Below, in pieces: positions 44,496-53,143 of a stretch of 64,000 nucleotides of DNA; position 1 is the stretch's first letter, and each line of letters starts with the position of its first letter. The notes beneath the pieces were generated by a model. The model made no database searches. It saw only the letters and a program-made list of their open reading frames with translations, and was not told where the DNA came from. This DNA comes from JBALVT01 sp036960305. Lineage in GTDB: Bacteria; Pseudomonadota; Gammaproteobacteria; Pseudomonadales; Halieaceae. Where the stretch lies: assembly GCA_036960305.1 (NCBI GenBank), contig JBALWA010000019.1:8758-72757 (forward strand), written 5' to 3'. Made by a program: the position numbers and the translations under genes.

Positions 44496-44706
44496 TGTGT
44501 CGGGGGATTGAGAACTTACATGGGACTCTCAATCAGTTGGTACCGACACAACTTGGGGGGCAGCGTGCGAACATAAGTCAGATATGTTTGCGGCCACGGG
44601 GACGTTTTCCGGTAGCGGGCCGGATCTAGTAATACCGGGTCAAAAGAACAACAAGCCTTACCCCGATAGCGCCGTCGCAGGCTTTTGTTTGCGGCGGCGT
44701 TTTTTC
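44496..44706 (+). ncRNA. Structured RNA, about 210 nt: sRNA or cis-acting leader, family not recognised
   Basis: The 5' TGTGTCGG (44496-44503) pairs perfectly with CCGACACA (44543-44550). It encloses a hairpin with stem GATTGAGA/TCTCAATC (44506-44534) whose loop reads ACTTACATGGGAC. A further stem TCCGG/CCGGA (44608-44624) has an overlapping alternative pairing CCGGTA/TACCGG (44609-44638). The RNA ends in an intrinsic terminator (44670-44706). A competing pairing of AACAAGCCT with AGGCTTTTGTT would sequester part of the terminator. No coding frame is convincing. I compared it mentally with 6S, SRP, RNase P, tmRNA and GcvB RNAs and it is none of these. The lipid operon starts 75 nt later. Confidence 0.5.
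44670..44706 (+). terminator. Intrinsic terminator at the end of the structured RNA
   Basis: CGCCGTCGCA pairs with TGCGGCGGCG (10-bp stem with one wobble) around a 10-nt loop, directly followed by a run of six T. Some transcripts must read through it, or a second promoter must exist, to express the acyltransferase genes. Confidence 0.85.
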
Positions 44707-44780
44707 TTCCTCTAACCGCCTCTCTCGCACACATTATGCCAGAAGTGCGCTATGCTCCCTTTAGTATTCACGGGGGCCCC

Positions 44781-46382
44781 ATGGCAAGCATCAAACAACT
44801 TCTGAACGACATTGAGAACTCACCTGAAGGTCCCGGCATCGCCGCCATCTTCGATTTCGACGGCACCATCATTGCCGGATACTCCGCTACGGTGTTCATT
44901 CGCGAACAAATAAAGCGCGGTGACCTGTCCAAAAGAGACTTTGTCGAATTAATGGCGGCCATGAGCAATTTTGGCCTGGGCAATCTGGGGTTCTCAGGCA
45001 TGATGGCTATCAATGCCCAATTCATGAGCGGTATTGAAGAGCAAACCTACCACGAGGTAGGAGAACAACTTTATACCAAGCAGATTGCCCGTCTCATCTA
45101 CCCCGAATCCCGGGCACTGGTCGATGCCCATCTGGCCAAGGGCCACACGGTCGCGATCATTTCCTCAGCCACGCCTTACCAGGTTGAGCCCGCAGCCAGA
45201 GATCTGGGTATCGATCATGTACTGTGCACTCACCTTGCGGTTGAAGACGGCAAATTTACCGGCAGTGTGGTGTCACCCACCTGCTTTGGCCAAGGCAAGG
45301 TAGACGCCGCTGAAGCACTGGCTGCGCAGACAGACTCAGACCTGGATCAGAGCTTTTTCTACTCCGATAGCCAAGACGACCTGCAACTACTCGAGCGGGT
45401 GGGGCTACCCCGTGCACTCAACCCCAGCTCCAAACTCGATCGAATTGCAAGAGACCGCCGCTGGCCCATCGCCCGTTTCGGCAGTCGTGGCCGCCCCAGT
45501 GTTTCTCAATATGTGCGCTCGGTGGCAGCCACCGCGAGTCTGGTGTCATCCTTTGCCGCTGGCCTGCCTATCTATGCCCTCACCGGATCCAAACGTAACG
45601 CGCAGAATTTTTCCTTCTCTTTGTTTGCGGACACCGCCAGCGCCCTGATTGGAATGGACCTCAACGTGGTGGGAGAACACCATATCTGGGCCCAGCGCCC
45701 CGCCGTATTTATTTTCAACCACCAAAGCAAGGCCGACGTCATTATCTGCGCCAAGCTGCTGCGACGCGACCTGGCCGGGGTAGGCAAAAAGGAAATCAAG
45801 GAAATGCCGGTAATCGGCAAGGTACTTGAAATGGGCGGCGTGGTAATGATCGATCGTGCCGATTCACGCGGCGCGATCGAAAGTATGAAACCCCTGGTTG
45901 ATGCCATGCGTGAAGAGGGTAAATCTGTGGCCCTGGCACCGGAAGGCACGCGTTCGATTTCACCCAAACTCGCCCCGTTTAAGAAGGGCGCTTTTCACCT
46001 CGCTATGCAAGCTGGCGTGCCCATTGTACCTATTGTGATCCGCAATGCCGGTGATGTCGCACCCAAGGGCGATTTCGTCTTTCGTTCTGCCACCGTCGAC
46101 GTAGAGGTGTTGCCGCCCGTCGATACCAGTGACTGGCATACTTCGACGCTGGACGAACATGTCAGAGATGTTCGCAATTTGTTCCTGCGCGCATTGGGGC
46201 AAAGGGAAGAACCTGTTAAGACCGCAAAGCCCAAACGTAAGAAAGCGGCCGCAAGTAAAACCAAAGCCGCTAAAGCGTCAACAACCGGCGCAAAGCGTAA
46301 AACGAAACCTGCAGCCAAGCCCAAGACGAAAGCAAAAACCAAAGCGAAACCAAAGACCTCCACGAAAAGAAGCAAGGTCTGA
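44781..46382 (+). CDS. HAD hydrolase-1-acylglycerol-3-phosphate acyltransferase fusion with histone-H1-like tail
   Basis: The start at 44781 follows GGGGG; an earlier in-frame ATG would overlap the terminator. The 533-residue product has an N-terminal HAD-IB phosphatase domain (DFDGT at 25-29, SSATPYQ, YSDSQDD). The PlsC domain follows with the acyltransferase motif NHQSKAD (His314, Asp319), then GVVMIDR and PEGTRS (387-392). Residues about 480-533 are a Lys/Ala/Pro/Thr tail (KPKTKAKTKAKPKTSTKR) like histone H1 or AlgP. The acyltransferase makes phosphatidate from lysophosphatidate; the phosphatase substrate is unknown. It leads the PlsB and GpsA genes, so the operon covers the first steps of glycerolipid synthesis. 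Confidence 0.9.
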   Translation: MASIKQLLNDIENSPEGPGIAAIFDFDGTIIAGYSATVFIREQIKRGDLSKRDFVELMAAMSNFGLGNLGFSGMMAINAQFMSGIEEQTYHEVGEQLYTKQIARLIYPESRALVDAHLAKGHTVAIISSATPYQVEPAARDLGIDHVLCTHLAVEDGKFTGSVVSPTCFGQGKVDAAEALAAQTDSDLDQSFFYSDSQDDLQLLERVGLPRALNPSSKLDRIARDRRWPIARFGSRGRPSVSQYVRSVAATASLVSSFAAGLPIYALTGSKRNAQNFSFSLFADTASALIGMDLNVVGEHHIWAQRPAVFIFNHQSKADVIICAKLLRRDLAGVGKKEIKEMPVIGKVLEMGGVVMIDRADSRGAIESMKPLVDAMREEGKSVALAPEGTRSISPKLAPFKKGAFHLAMQAGVPIVPIVIRNAGDVAPKGDFVFRSATVDVEVLPPVDTSDWHTSTLDEHVRDVRNLFLRALGQREEPVKTAKPKRKKAAASKTKAAKASTTGAKRKTKPAAKPKTKAKTKAKPKTSTKRSKV

Positions 46383-46387
46383 CCTGA

Positions 46388-48718
46388 ATGGATTTATCCG
46401 CCAAGTTCCAGAGCAGCCCCCTGCCCCAGCCGGGGTCACAACGTGTCATCTTCATCCTGGATGCACGCAACCGCTTTGAGCAGGGCATTCTCGAACAATG
46501 GATTCGCCACTATCACTATGACGCATCCCAGTCCGAACAAGTCGTTATCCCCCTGGGGGATGATCGCAAAGGTATTAACAGTGTATTTCTCAGCTCAGCC
46601 CTCAGTGCTGCAGACAGCGCCCAGGTCATGCCACTGCGAATCACCTGGTTACCACCGGAGTCTGTCATTAACTCCGGCCCAAGGATACGTGACTTGGTGT
46701 TCGGCGACCCGCGACGGCCCAATGCAAAGCGCGGCCGCAAAATACTGAACGAACAGTCCGAGCGAATGCACCTGGTTGTTGGGCAACCGGACTCTGTTAT
46801 CAATCTGCGCCAACGCTTCAGTGAGCAGGACAGCGGGGACGACGGTAGCAATGTTGAAATATTCGCCGCCTTTGCGGCTCGCCAGGCGGCCCTGGTCTTG
46901 GATATCGCTGAACGTCGACTGCAGGGCAGTCGCTACAAAGTCCCGCGTTATGTCGCCGAGAGCTTGCGCGCCAGTCCCAGTTACAACGAGGCAGTGGAGG
47001 CACTGGCCAAGGAGACCGGCAAGACGAAGTCCGAACTCATGAAGGAAGCGTCTACCTACATGAAGGAAATGATTTCCGTACCCCGGACCTTTTGGCTGGA
47101 TTTTTACGCCAGGTTCAACAACTTCTGTCTGGGGCTGGGCTACGAGGACAAGATCGTTTACGACCAAACCGCAGTGGAAGACATGCGTAAAATCGTCCGC
47201 GAAAACCCCGCTTTACTACTATGGACACACAAGACCTACCTGGACGGCATGGTGGTCCCCAAGGTACTTTACGAAAACGACTTCCCCATGCCCCACATGT
47301 TCGGTGGAGCCAACATGAGCTTTGCCGGCCTGGGCTTTCTGTTGCGGCGTTCCGGGGCCATTTTTATTCGCAGAAGCTTTCAGGACAACGCACTCTACAA
47401 GCTGACCCTGCGCCACTACATCGGCTACTTGATGGAGAAGCGCTTCCCAATGAACTGGGCATTTGAGGGCACACGATCCCGCATGGGAAAACTGATGCCA
47501 CCCCGGTACGGACTACTGAAATATGTTCTGGAAGCCTGCCACACTACCGGCGCACGCAATATCCATATTATCCCGGTCTCAATCAGCTATGACCTGATCC
47601 GCGATGTCGAGGAATACGCCACGGAACAAACGGGACGTGGCAAGGGCGCCGAGTCCCTGCGCTGGTTTATCGGCTATATTCGCAGCCTGGCCCGCCCCAT
47701 GGGTAAGGTGTATATGGACATAGGGCAACCGGTGGTCCTGGATCAGGCACCCCATCCAGATGACAAACTCGCGCTGGCAAAAATTGCCTTTGAAATCTCC
47801 GTCGAGGCCAATAAGGTCACCCCCATCACATTCCCGTCCCTGGTGACCATGAGTTTGTTGGGGGCAGCACCCAAGGCACTAACCGAAGCAGAAGTCATAG
47901 CAGACCTGCGGGCACTGCTGGCCTGGGCAGAGGCCCGCCAAGTGCGCATATCCAATGATTTCAATCGCGCCTACGCGGACCAGATGGATGGCCTGCTGGG
48001 TATTATGATCGACGAGGGTATTGTCACACGCTACGACCAGGGCCCGGAAACCGTCTACGGCATTGCGATGGAACAACACCCGGTAGCGAGTTACTACCGC
48101 AATACCATTATTCACTTCTTTGTCACCAAGGCGATCATTGAATTGGCGCTGTTAAAGGCCAGCGAGAATGGAGGCTCTGGTGCGCTGGATGTATTCTGGT
48201 CTGAAGTTGAGTATCTGCGTGACCTGTTCAAGTTTGAGTTTTTCTACGCTCCCACGGAGGAGTTCCAGCAGGAAATTCGCGAAGAACTGCAGCGCTATGA
48301 TAGCGACTGGGAGTCACTGCTTGAACAGGGTACAGCGGGTTTCATATCGCTATTGAATTCGATGACCCCCGTGGTCGCCCACATCGCCCTGCTGACTTAT
48401 GCAGAAGCGTATTCCGTGGTCGCCGATCTGCTGGCGAGCATGGAAGCAAGCGACACACTGGACGAAGCGACCTGCGTTAGCAGCGCCCTCAAGTCCGGCC
48501 GTCAGGCCTACCTGCAACGCCGGATCAGCAGTGAATCCTCTATCGGAAAACAACTGTTTAAAAACGGTTTCAAAATGCTGCAGCACCGGCAACTGGACGA
48601 GGGCGGCGACGAATCACAGGGTGAAAAACGGATTGAACTGGCGCGCGAAATGCGGGATGTCATGCGACGAATTGAAGTCATTCGCGCCATTGGCGTTGCC
48701 AGTCGGGGCGTATTATAG
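46388..48718 (+). CDS. plsB: Glycerol-3-phosphate 1-O-acyltransferase, PlsB-type
   Basis: The 776-residue product has the four acyltransferase motifs: HKTYLD (His281, Asp286), GAIFIRRSF (323-331), FEGTRSR (359-365) and IIPVSISYD. The long N- and C-terminal flanks are typical of the GPAT/PlsB family. It acylates the sn-1 position of glycerol 3-phosphate from acyl-ACP or acyl-CoA. The gene begins 5 bp after the upstream stop and ends 9 bp before gpsA, so substrate supply (GpsA), first acylation (this enzyme) and second acylation (upstream fusion) are made together. The sequence is diverged from E. coli PlsB. Confidence 0.92.
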   Translation: MDLSAKFQSSPLPQPGSQRVIFILDARNRFEQGILEQWIRHYHYDASQSEQVVIPLGDDRKGINSVFLSSALSAADSAQVMPLRITWLPPESVINSGPRIRDLVFGDPRRPNAKRGRKILNEQSERMHLVVGQPDSVINLRQRFSEQDSGDDGSNVEIFAAFAARQAALVLDIAERRLQGSRYKVPRYVAESLRASPSYNEAVEALAKETGKTKSELMKEASTYMKEMISVPRTFWLDFYARFNNFCLGLGYEDKIVYDQTAVEDMRKIVRENPALLLWTHKTYLDGMVVPKVLYENDFPMPHMFGGANMSFAGLGFLLRRSGAIFIRRSFQDNALYKLTLRHYIGYLMEKRFPMNWAFEGTRSRMGKLMPPRYGLLKYVLEACHTTGARNIHIIPVSISYDLIRDVEEYATEQTGRGKGAESLRWFIGYIRSLARPMGKVYMDIGQPVVLDQAPHPDDKLALAKIAFEISVEANKVTPITFPSLVTMSLLGAAPKALTEAEVIADLRALLAWAEARQVRISNDFNRAYADQMDGLLGIMIDEGIVTRYDQGPETVYGIAMEQHPVASYYRNTIIHFFVTKAIIELALLKASENGGSGALDVFWSEVEYLRDLFKFEFFYAPTEEFQQEIREELQRYDSDWESLLEQGTAGFISLLNSMTPVVAHIALLTYAEAYSVVADLLASMEASDTLDEATCVSSALKSGRQAYLQRRISSESSIGKQLFKNGFKMLQHRQLDEGGDESQGEKRIELAREMRDVMRRIEVIRAIGVASRGVL

Positions 48719-48727
48719 GAGAGCACT

Positions 48728-49735
48728 ATGTCCAGAGTATTGAAAGTTAGCTTATTGGGTGGTGGTTCCTGGGGGACCACGGTGGCCTCATTAGTATCAC
48801 GCAATGCACCTGTCACCCTGTGGGCGAGAAACCCGGAGACCGTGGCAGAAATCAATAACAAACACAGCAATGAGACCTATCTACCCGGCGCCACACTGCC
48901 GGATAACCTCGTAGCCACCAGTGATATCGCCGAGGCGGTCCAGTCTGCGGATGTGGTTATTATGGGAATTCCCTCCCATAACTTTCGCAGCGTGCTGGAG
49001 GAAGTTAAAAAACATATACGCGCCTGGGTCCCCATTATCAGCCTGACCAAGGGCCTGGAACTAAAAACTGGCCAGCGTATGACGGAGGTCATCACCGAGG
49101 TACTGCCGGGCCACCCGGTGGGCGTGCTCACCGGCCCAAACCTGGCCAGGGAAATCATGGCCGGGCAAGCCGCCGCCAGTGTTATCGCCATGGAGGACGA
49201 GATTATTATGCGCGAGCTGCAGGCGCTGTTCAGCAGCGGCTTGTTTCGGGTGTACACCAACAGCGATGTCATCGGTTGTGAACTGGGCGGCGTACTGAAA
49301 AACATCATCGCTATCGCCGTTGGCATGGGTGACGGCCAGGGTGCGGGAGACAACACCCGCTCAGCCCTGATCACCCGGGGACTGGCAGAAGTCACACGGC
49401 TGGGCGTTGCCATTGGCGGCCGCGCGGAAACTTTCGCTGGACTGGCGGGTATGGGCGATATGATCGCCACCTGTACCAGCCCCCAGAGTCGCAATCGACA
49501 CGTGGGTGTGGAGCTGGGCAAGGGTCGGGATATGCAAGACATCATTGATGAGATGGTCATGGTTGCCGAGGGCGCAAAAAGCGCTCCCGCCGTCATGGCG
49601 CTGGCAGAAAAATACGGTGTCGAAATGCCCATTGCCAGTGATGTGTCGCGGGTAGTGGCAGGCGACTCCAGTGCGCGACGTGCCTTTCGAGGGCTACTGA
49701 GAGTCACGGCGGGCGCCGAGTCCGAGCCAGGCTAG
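48728..49735 (+). CDS. gpsA: NAD(P)-dependent glycerol-3-phosphate dehydrogenase
   Basis: The 335-residue product has the nucleotide-binding GGGSWGTT at 11-18 and the catalytic SLTKGLE (Lys108). The second active-site Lys191 lies in ELGGVLKNIIAIAVG, followed by GDNTRSALITRGLAE. GpsA reduces dihydroxyacetone phosphate to glycerol 3-phosphate, the backbone for phospholipids. Length and motifs are full. It is the last gene of the lipid operon; a GC hairpin lies 15 bp after its stop. Confidence 0.97.
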   Translation: MSRVLKVSLLGGGSWGTTVASLVSRNAPVTLWARNPETVAEINNKHSNETYLPGATLPDNLVATSDIAEAVQSADVVIMGIPSHNFRSVLEEVKKHIRAWVPIISLTKGLELKTGQRMTEVITEVLPGHPVGVLTGPNLAREIMAGQAAASVIAMEDEIIMRELQALFSSGLFRVYTNSDVIGCELGGVLKNIIAIAVGMGDGQGAGDNTRSALITRGLAEVTRLGVAIGGRAETFAGLAGMGDMIATCTSPQSRNRHVGVELGKGRDMQDIIDEMVMVAEGAKSAPAVMALAEKYGVEMPIASDVSRVVAGDSSARRAFRGLLRVTAGAESEPG

Positions 49736-49750
49736 CGCTTTGCGGGCGTT

Positions 49751-49768
49751 TGGGGCAAAATAGCCCCA
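49751..49768 (+). terminator. GC hairpin between gpsA and pbpG
   Basis: TGGGGC and GCCCCA form a 6-bp stem with an AAAATA loop. No T-run follows; it may be a weak terminator of the lipid operon or an mRNA-stabilising stem. Confidence 0.4.
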
Positions 49769-49800
49769 GGGACGAATAATAAATAAGAGCATAAGAAAAC

Positions 49801-50634
49801 ATGAATACTGCAAGAACCCTGTCTGTATCCTGGGTATTGCTGACCATTGCATTGCTGTCAGCAAGTTTTACTAACGCGGCGACGCCAACAAGCAACCCCG
49901 GGCTGCGCTCAGCCTCGGCACTGGTAACCGATTCTGCCGGCAATGTTATCTACGGCAAAGATATCAGTACGGTTCGCTCTATCGCTTCAATTACCAAGCT
50001 AATGACCGCCATGGTCACGATTGATGCCGATCTCAATCTGGACGAAAAAATCACCATCACCAAAGAAGACAGGGACCTGGTGCGACTCACCGGTTCCCGC
50101 CTTGATTACGGCGCCAAACTCAGCCGTCGAGAATTAATTCAACTGGCCCTGATGTCCTCGGAAAACCGGGCAGCCACAGCTCTGGGGCGTTCCTATCCCG
50201 GCGGGATGAAACTGTTTGTCGCTCAAATGAATATCAAAGCGACCCGCCTGGGGATGTCCGATAGCAACTTTGCAGACCCCGCCGGGTTACTCAAGGAAAA
50301 CGTATCCACCGCCAGCGACCTTGGCAAAATGGTGACCGCAGCGGGAACCTACCCACTGATCACCGAATCTACCACCACTTTGCGCAAGGAAGTTCATCCC
50401 TATGCAAAGAGAGGCCCCCTGAACTACGGCAACACCAATCGCCTACTGAAAAACAAGAACTGGGATATTGGGCTCAGCAAGACCGGTTATATCAACGAAG
50501 CCGGTCGCTGCCTGGTCATGCAGGCCAATATCGATGGCGAAGAAGTATCTATCGTCCTGCTGAATTCCTTCGGTAAGCTCACCCCCTTTGGCGACTCCAA
50601 TCGCCTGCGTAAATGGATGATCGCCAGTAGCTAG
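49801..50634 (+). CDS. pbpG: D-alanyl-D-alanine endopeptidase (PBP7)
   Basis: The 277-residue product has a signal peptide (cleavage near TNAA, residue 27). The penicillin-binding serine peptidase triad of motifs is present: SxxK in SITK (Ser63-Lys66), SxN in SEN (Ser120-Asn122) and KTG (227-229). It cleaves D-Ala-mDAP cross-links in the periplasm, loosening peptidoglycan during growth. It lacks the C-terminal anchor of PBP5/6-type carboxypeptidases, as expected for PBP7. A tandem duplication spans its stop codon. Confidence 0.93.
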   Translation: MNTARTLSVSWVLLTIALLSASFTNAATPTSNPGLRSASALVTDSAGNVIYGKDISTVRSIASITKLMTAMVTIDADLNLDEKITITKEDRDLVRLTGSRLDYGAKLSRRELIQLALMSSENRAATALGRSYPGGMKLFVAQMNIKATRLGMSDSNFADPAGLLKENVSTASDLGKMVTAAGTYPLITESTTTLRKEVHPYAKRGPLNYGNTNRLLKNKNWDIGLSKTGYINEAGRCLVMQANIDGEEVSIVLLNSFGKLTPFGDSNRLRKWMIASS

Positions 50635-50649
50635 CTGCCAGTAGCTAGC
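50623..50649. repeat. 14-bp tandem duplication across the pbpG stop codon
   Basis: GCCAGTAGCTAGC occurs at 50623-50635 and again at 50637-50649, with period 14. The functional stop (TAG, 50632-50634) is in the first copy; the second lies in the 3' untranslated region. Confidence 0.9.
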
Positions 50650-50777
50650 AGTACCTGGTAGAGAGACAAATAGTTAGGCCAACGGCCATTCTATCGACAC
50701 CTCGTCCACTCAGACGATTCCACTTCCCGTTTGGACGTCTATACTTAGCGACCAAGTTAATAAAAAGGTGATTTCCC

Positions 50778-51866
50778 ATGGCAAAAGCAGTCGACTATAA
50801 CCTCGGCCCGAATACCTTCCCGCGCGGCTGGTTTATTGTGGCGGAGAGCAAAGAACTGGACGAGGGCCCCATGGCCGTGCGCTTTTGGGGTCAGGATTTG
50901 GCCTTATACCGCGGCGAAAGTGGCAATCCGGTACTGCTGGACGCCCACTGTTCGCACATGGGCACTCATCTAACTGCCAGTACCAGTGCCATGATTGTCA
51001 AAAATGGCGAGCAACTGGAAGGCGAATCTATCCGCTGCCCCTACCATGGCTGGCGTTATGGCCCCGACGGGCATGTAGACGATATTCCCTATTCGGAAGC
51101 CCCCTACCCGAAGTCAGCTTCTATTCGTTCCTACCCGGTGGTAGACAGCATGGGCTGCGTCATGGCCTGGTACGACCCGGACGGTGCGGACCCTGAATAC
51201 GATGTGCCGACGGTACCCGAATGGGACAACCCACAGTGGGTACAGTGGGAACTGGATCACCTGGGCGAACTGCCCATCCACCCCCAGGAAATCCTGGATA
51301 ACATGACTGACGTACGCCACCTTGGCCCCACTCACGGCGCCCCCAGTGAGTACTTCCAAAACGAGATCAAGGATCACGTCCTCATCCAGCGCCAGGGCGG
51401 GGCGATGCAGCTCTATGACACATTCCTGTATACCTCAACCTGGTACACAGGCCCGGGGATTCTGTTCTCCAAACAGGTGTTTGCTGACAATACCATCCAT
51501 GAACTGATCGCCAACACCCCTGTCGATGACGGAGTGGTCAAGTGCTGGCACGCCTGTCTATACAAAGGCAGTGAAAACCCGGCGAGCGAGACTGACCGGG
51601 AAGCCGCAAAAGCTGCACAAGCTGGCGCACTGGAAGCCTTTGGCGCTGACTTCAATATCTGGGCCAACAAGCGTCCTGCCCTGAAAATTATGCAGCTGAA
51701 GACCGATGGTCCATTCCGAACGGGACGTAAATGGTATCAACAGTTTTACGAAAAACCCGAGGGTGTGGGTGCTATTCGCGAGGAAGTGAACGGTATCCAC
51801 AGTACGGTGAACATGGCCACGCCAGCGGAAGCCAATCACAATATCGACGACGGCCTACCGTTCTAG
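50778..51866 (+). CDS. Rieske non-haem iron oxygenase, KshA/ring-hydroxylating type
   Basis: The 362-residue product has a Rieske [2Fe-2S] domain with Cys58, His60, Cys87 and His90 (CSHMGTHL...CPYHGW). The catalytic iron site sits in DNMTDVRHLGPTHG (Asn175, Asp178, His181, His186). This arrangement is that of 3-ketosteroid 9-alpha-hydroxylase (KshA) and related oxygenases, which act on sterols or other hydrophobic ring compounds and need a separate reductase. No reductase gene is adjacent. A TATACT box at 50740-50745 may be the -10 of its promoter, and AAGGTGAT precedes ATG. Confidence 0.88.
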   Translation: MAKAVDYNLGPNTFPRGWFIVAESKELDEGPMAVRFWGQDLALYRGESGNPVLLDAHCSHMGTHLTASTSAMIVKNGEQLEGESIRCPYHGWRYGPDGHVDDIPYSEAPYPKSASIRSYPVVDSMGCVMAWYDPDGADPEYDVPTVPEWDNPQWVQWELDHLGELPIHPQEILDNMTDVRHLGPTHGAPSEYFQNEIKDHVLIQRQGGAMQLYDTFLYTSTWYTGPGILFSKQVFADNTIHELIANTPVDDGVVKCWHACLYKGSENPASETDREAAKAAQAGALEAFGADFNIWANKRPALKIMQLKTDGPFRTGRKWYQQFYEKPEGVGAIREEVNGIHSTVNMATPAEANHNIDDGLPF

Positions 51867-51879
51867 GGAGTAAAAATCG

Positions 51880-51905
51880 GCCACTCTACGTTACTGTAGA
51901 GTGGC
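51880..51905 (-). terminator. Perfect 10-bp hairpin terminator, partly coding
   Basis: GCCACTCTAC and GTAGAGTGGC pair around a 6-nt loop. On the minus strand the stem is followed by CGATTTTTA, a working U-tract, so it ends transcription of the TonB-C-like gene. The stem contains that gene's last codons and stop. On the plus strand no T-run follows. Confidence 0.8.
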
Positions 51906-53021
51906 TTGCCCCGGGGTCATGAGCTGATGCACGGTAAAACGGGTACCGGATCGTCCGGCAACTTCCAGCGTGCAATCATTCCAGGCGGCCGGAACCGTCC
52001 AGGGGTCCCGCGACGGATAACGTAAGCGCATATCCCCTCCCCCCTTACAAGACAGGTGTAAGGACTCGATCGTCCCCTTAACGCCAGAAACCGAAAACTT
52101 CTCCCTGAACAAGCGGGCCTCCCAGACACCCTGACCCTCGCGATAAATGGGTGTCAGTTCGCCGGCAATCATCACATCAGGATTGGCTGTAAAGCGCCCT
52201 TCTGCCTCCTGGTGAGCAAGATACGCGCGCTGATAGGGTTCAGAGTCGGCCCCACGGGCCATCATCATGCCCAGGGTAACTTCTGCATCTGCCAACATCA
52301 TCATCCCCAACTGCAGGGTATGAATGCGCTCCAGCATCAGCAGGTACTGCGCTTCCTCTACGTAGGGATTGATAAACCGATTACTGTCAGCAAGACTCTG
52401 GAATTCGACGATACGGTTCAGGTGCGACAACTCCGTGGCCTCATCGTCCCAGCGACTGCTGAGGCTGGCGGCCAGAACCTGAAATTTAATCTCTTCGTAG
52501 GCGCTGCGGCCCGGTGAGTTCTTCAAGCTGGCGGCAAGATCAAAAGCCTGGTCGTAGTTTTGTTGTTTAAAGTACGCCCAGGCCTGCTGGTAAGTTTCAC
52601 TAAACTGGGGGGTCATCTCCCGGGGCGTATCCAATATCCAGGTATACACAATCGGCCCAACAGAAACCTGTACGGGATTACCGTTGCGAGTGGCCGGCGT
52701 ATAGCGCATGGCATTCACATGGCTCAATATTCGGTTTTCAACCTCTGCCACTTCGTTTGAGGAATGAATTTTGACATTAATAACCTCACCTGCCGTGCTG
52801 ATATCGTAGGTGTAGACCAGCCAGGCTTCGCGCTCATAGGATGCGTCCAGAGTGGGCGTTGAGGTCTGGCCCGGGTTGGTGTTCTGCGGGGGGTTGAAAC
52901 CGGCACTATAGGCCGCACTCGCCGCCATCAATAAAACGGCAGACAGGCCCGGGGAAAACAATCTGGCCACCAGGCGCCGTCGCAATGACCGGTGTCGGCT
53001 CCCGACGTTAGGGTTTTCCAT
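51891..53021 (-). CDS. Exported TonB-C-terminal-like domain protein
   Basis: The 376-residue product has a basic N-terminus (residues 8-19) and a signal or anchor helix ending AAYSA. A TonB C-terminal-like fold follows at about 60-135: YDISTAGEVINVKIHSSNEV, ILSHVNAMRYTPATRNGNPV and GPIVYTWILD. The following helical region (TYQQAWAYFKQQNYDQAFDL) looks TPR-like. It is probably a periplasmic protein rather than a full TonB, because the Pro-rich spacer is absent. The Ser/Thr kinase gene lies 122 bp downstream in the same orientation. Confidence 0.75.
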   Translation of the reverse strand: MENPNVGSRHRSLRRRLVARLFSPGLSAVLLMAASAAYSAGFNPPQNTNPGQTSTPTLDASYEREAWLVYTYDISTAGEVINVKIHSSNEVAEVENRILSHVNAMRYTPATRNGNPVQVSVGPIVYTWILDTPREMTPQFSETYQQAWAYFKQQNYDQAFDLAASLKNSPGRSAYEEIKFQVLAASLSSRWDDEATELSHLNRIVEFQSLADSNRFINPYVEEAQYLLMLERIHTLQLGMMMLADAEVTLGMMMARGADSEPYQRAYLAHQEAEGRFTANPDVMIAGELTPIYREGQGVWEARLFREKFSVSGVKGTIESLHLSCKGGGDMRLRYPSRDPWTVPAAWNDCTLEVAGRSGTRFTVHQLMTPGQATLQ

Positions 53022-53143
53022 TATTCATTCATCCAATCCACTACAGAGGGACGAATTCTAGCAGATCACCCCCTTTTGGCCGAGGGCGTTCTGAGGGTAA
53101 AAAAAACAATCGGATAATCGCTCCCTCGCCCGCCAGCGAAGCC

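Noticed and set aside
48877..49707. Minus-strand 276-residue frame inside gpsA
   Set aside because: Composition is Ser/Ala/Pro-rich without domains and it is fully antisense to gpsA, whose active-site motifs are intact.
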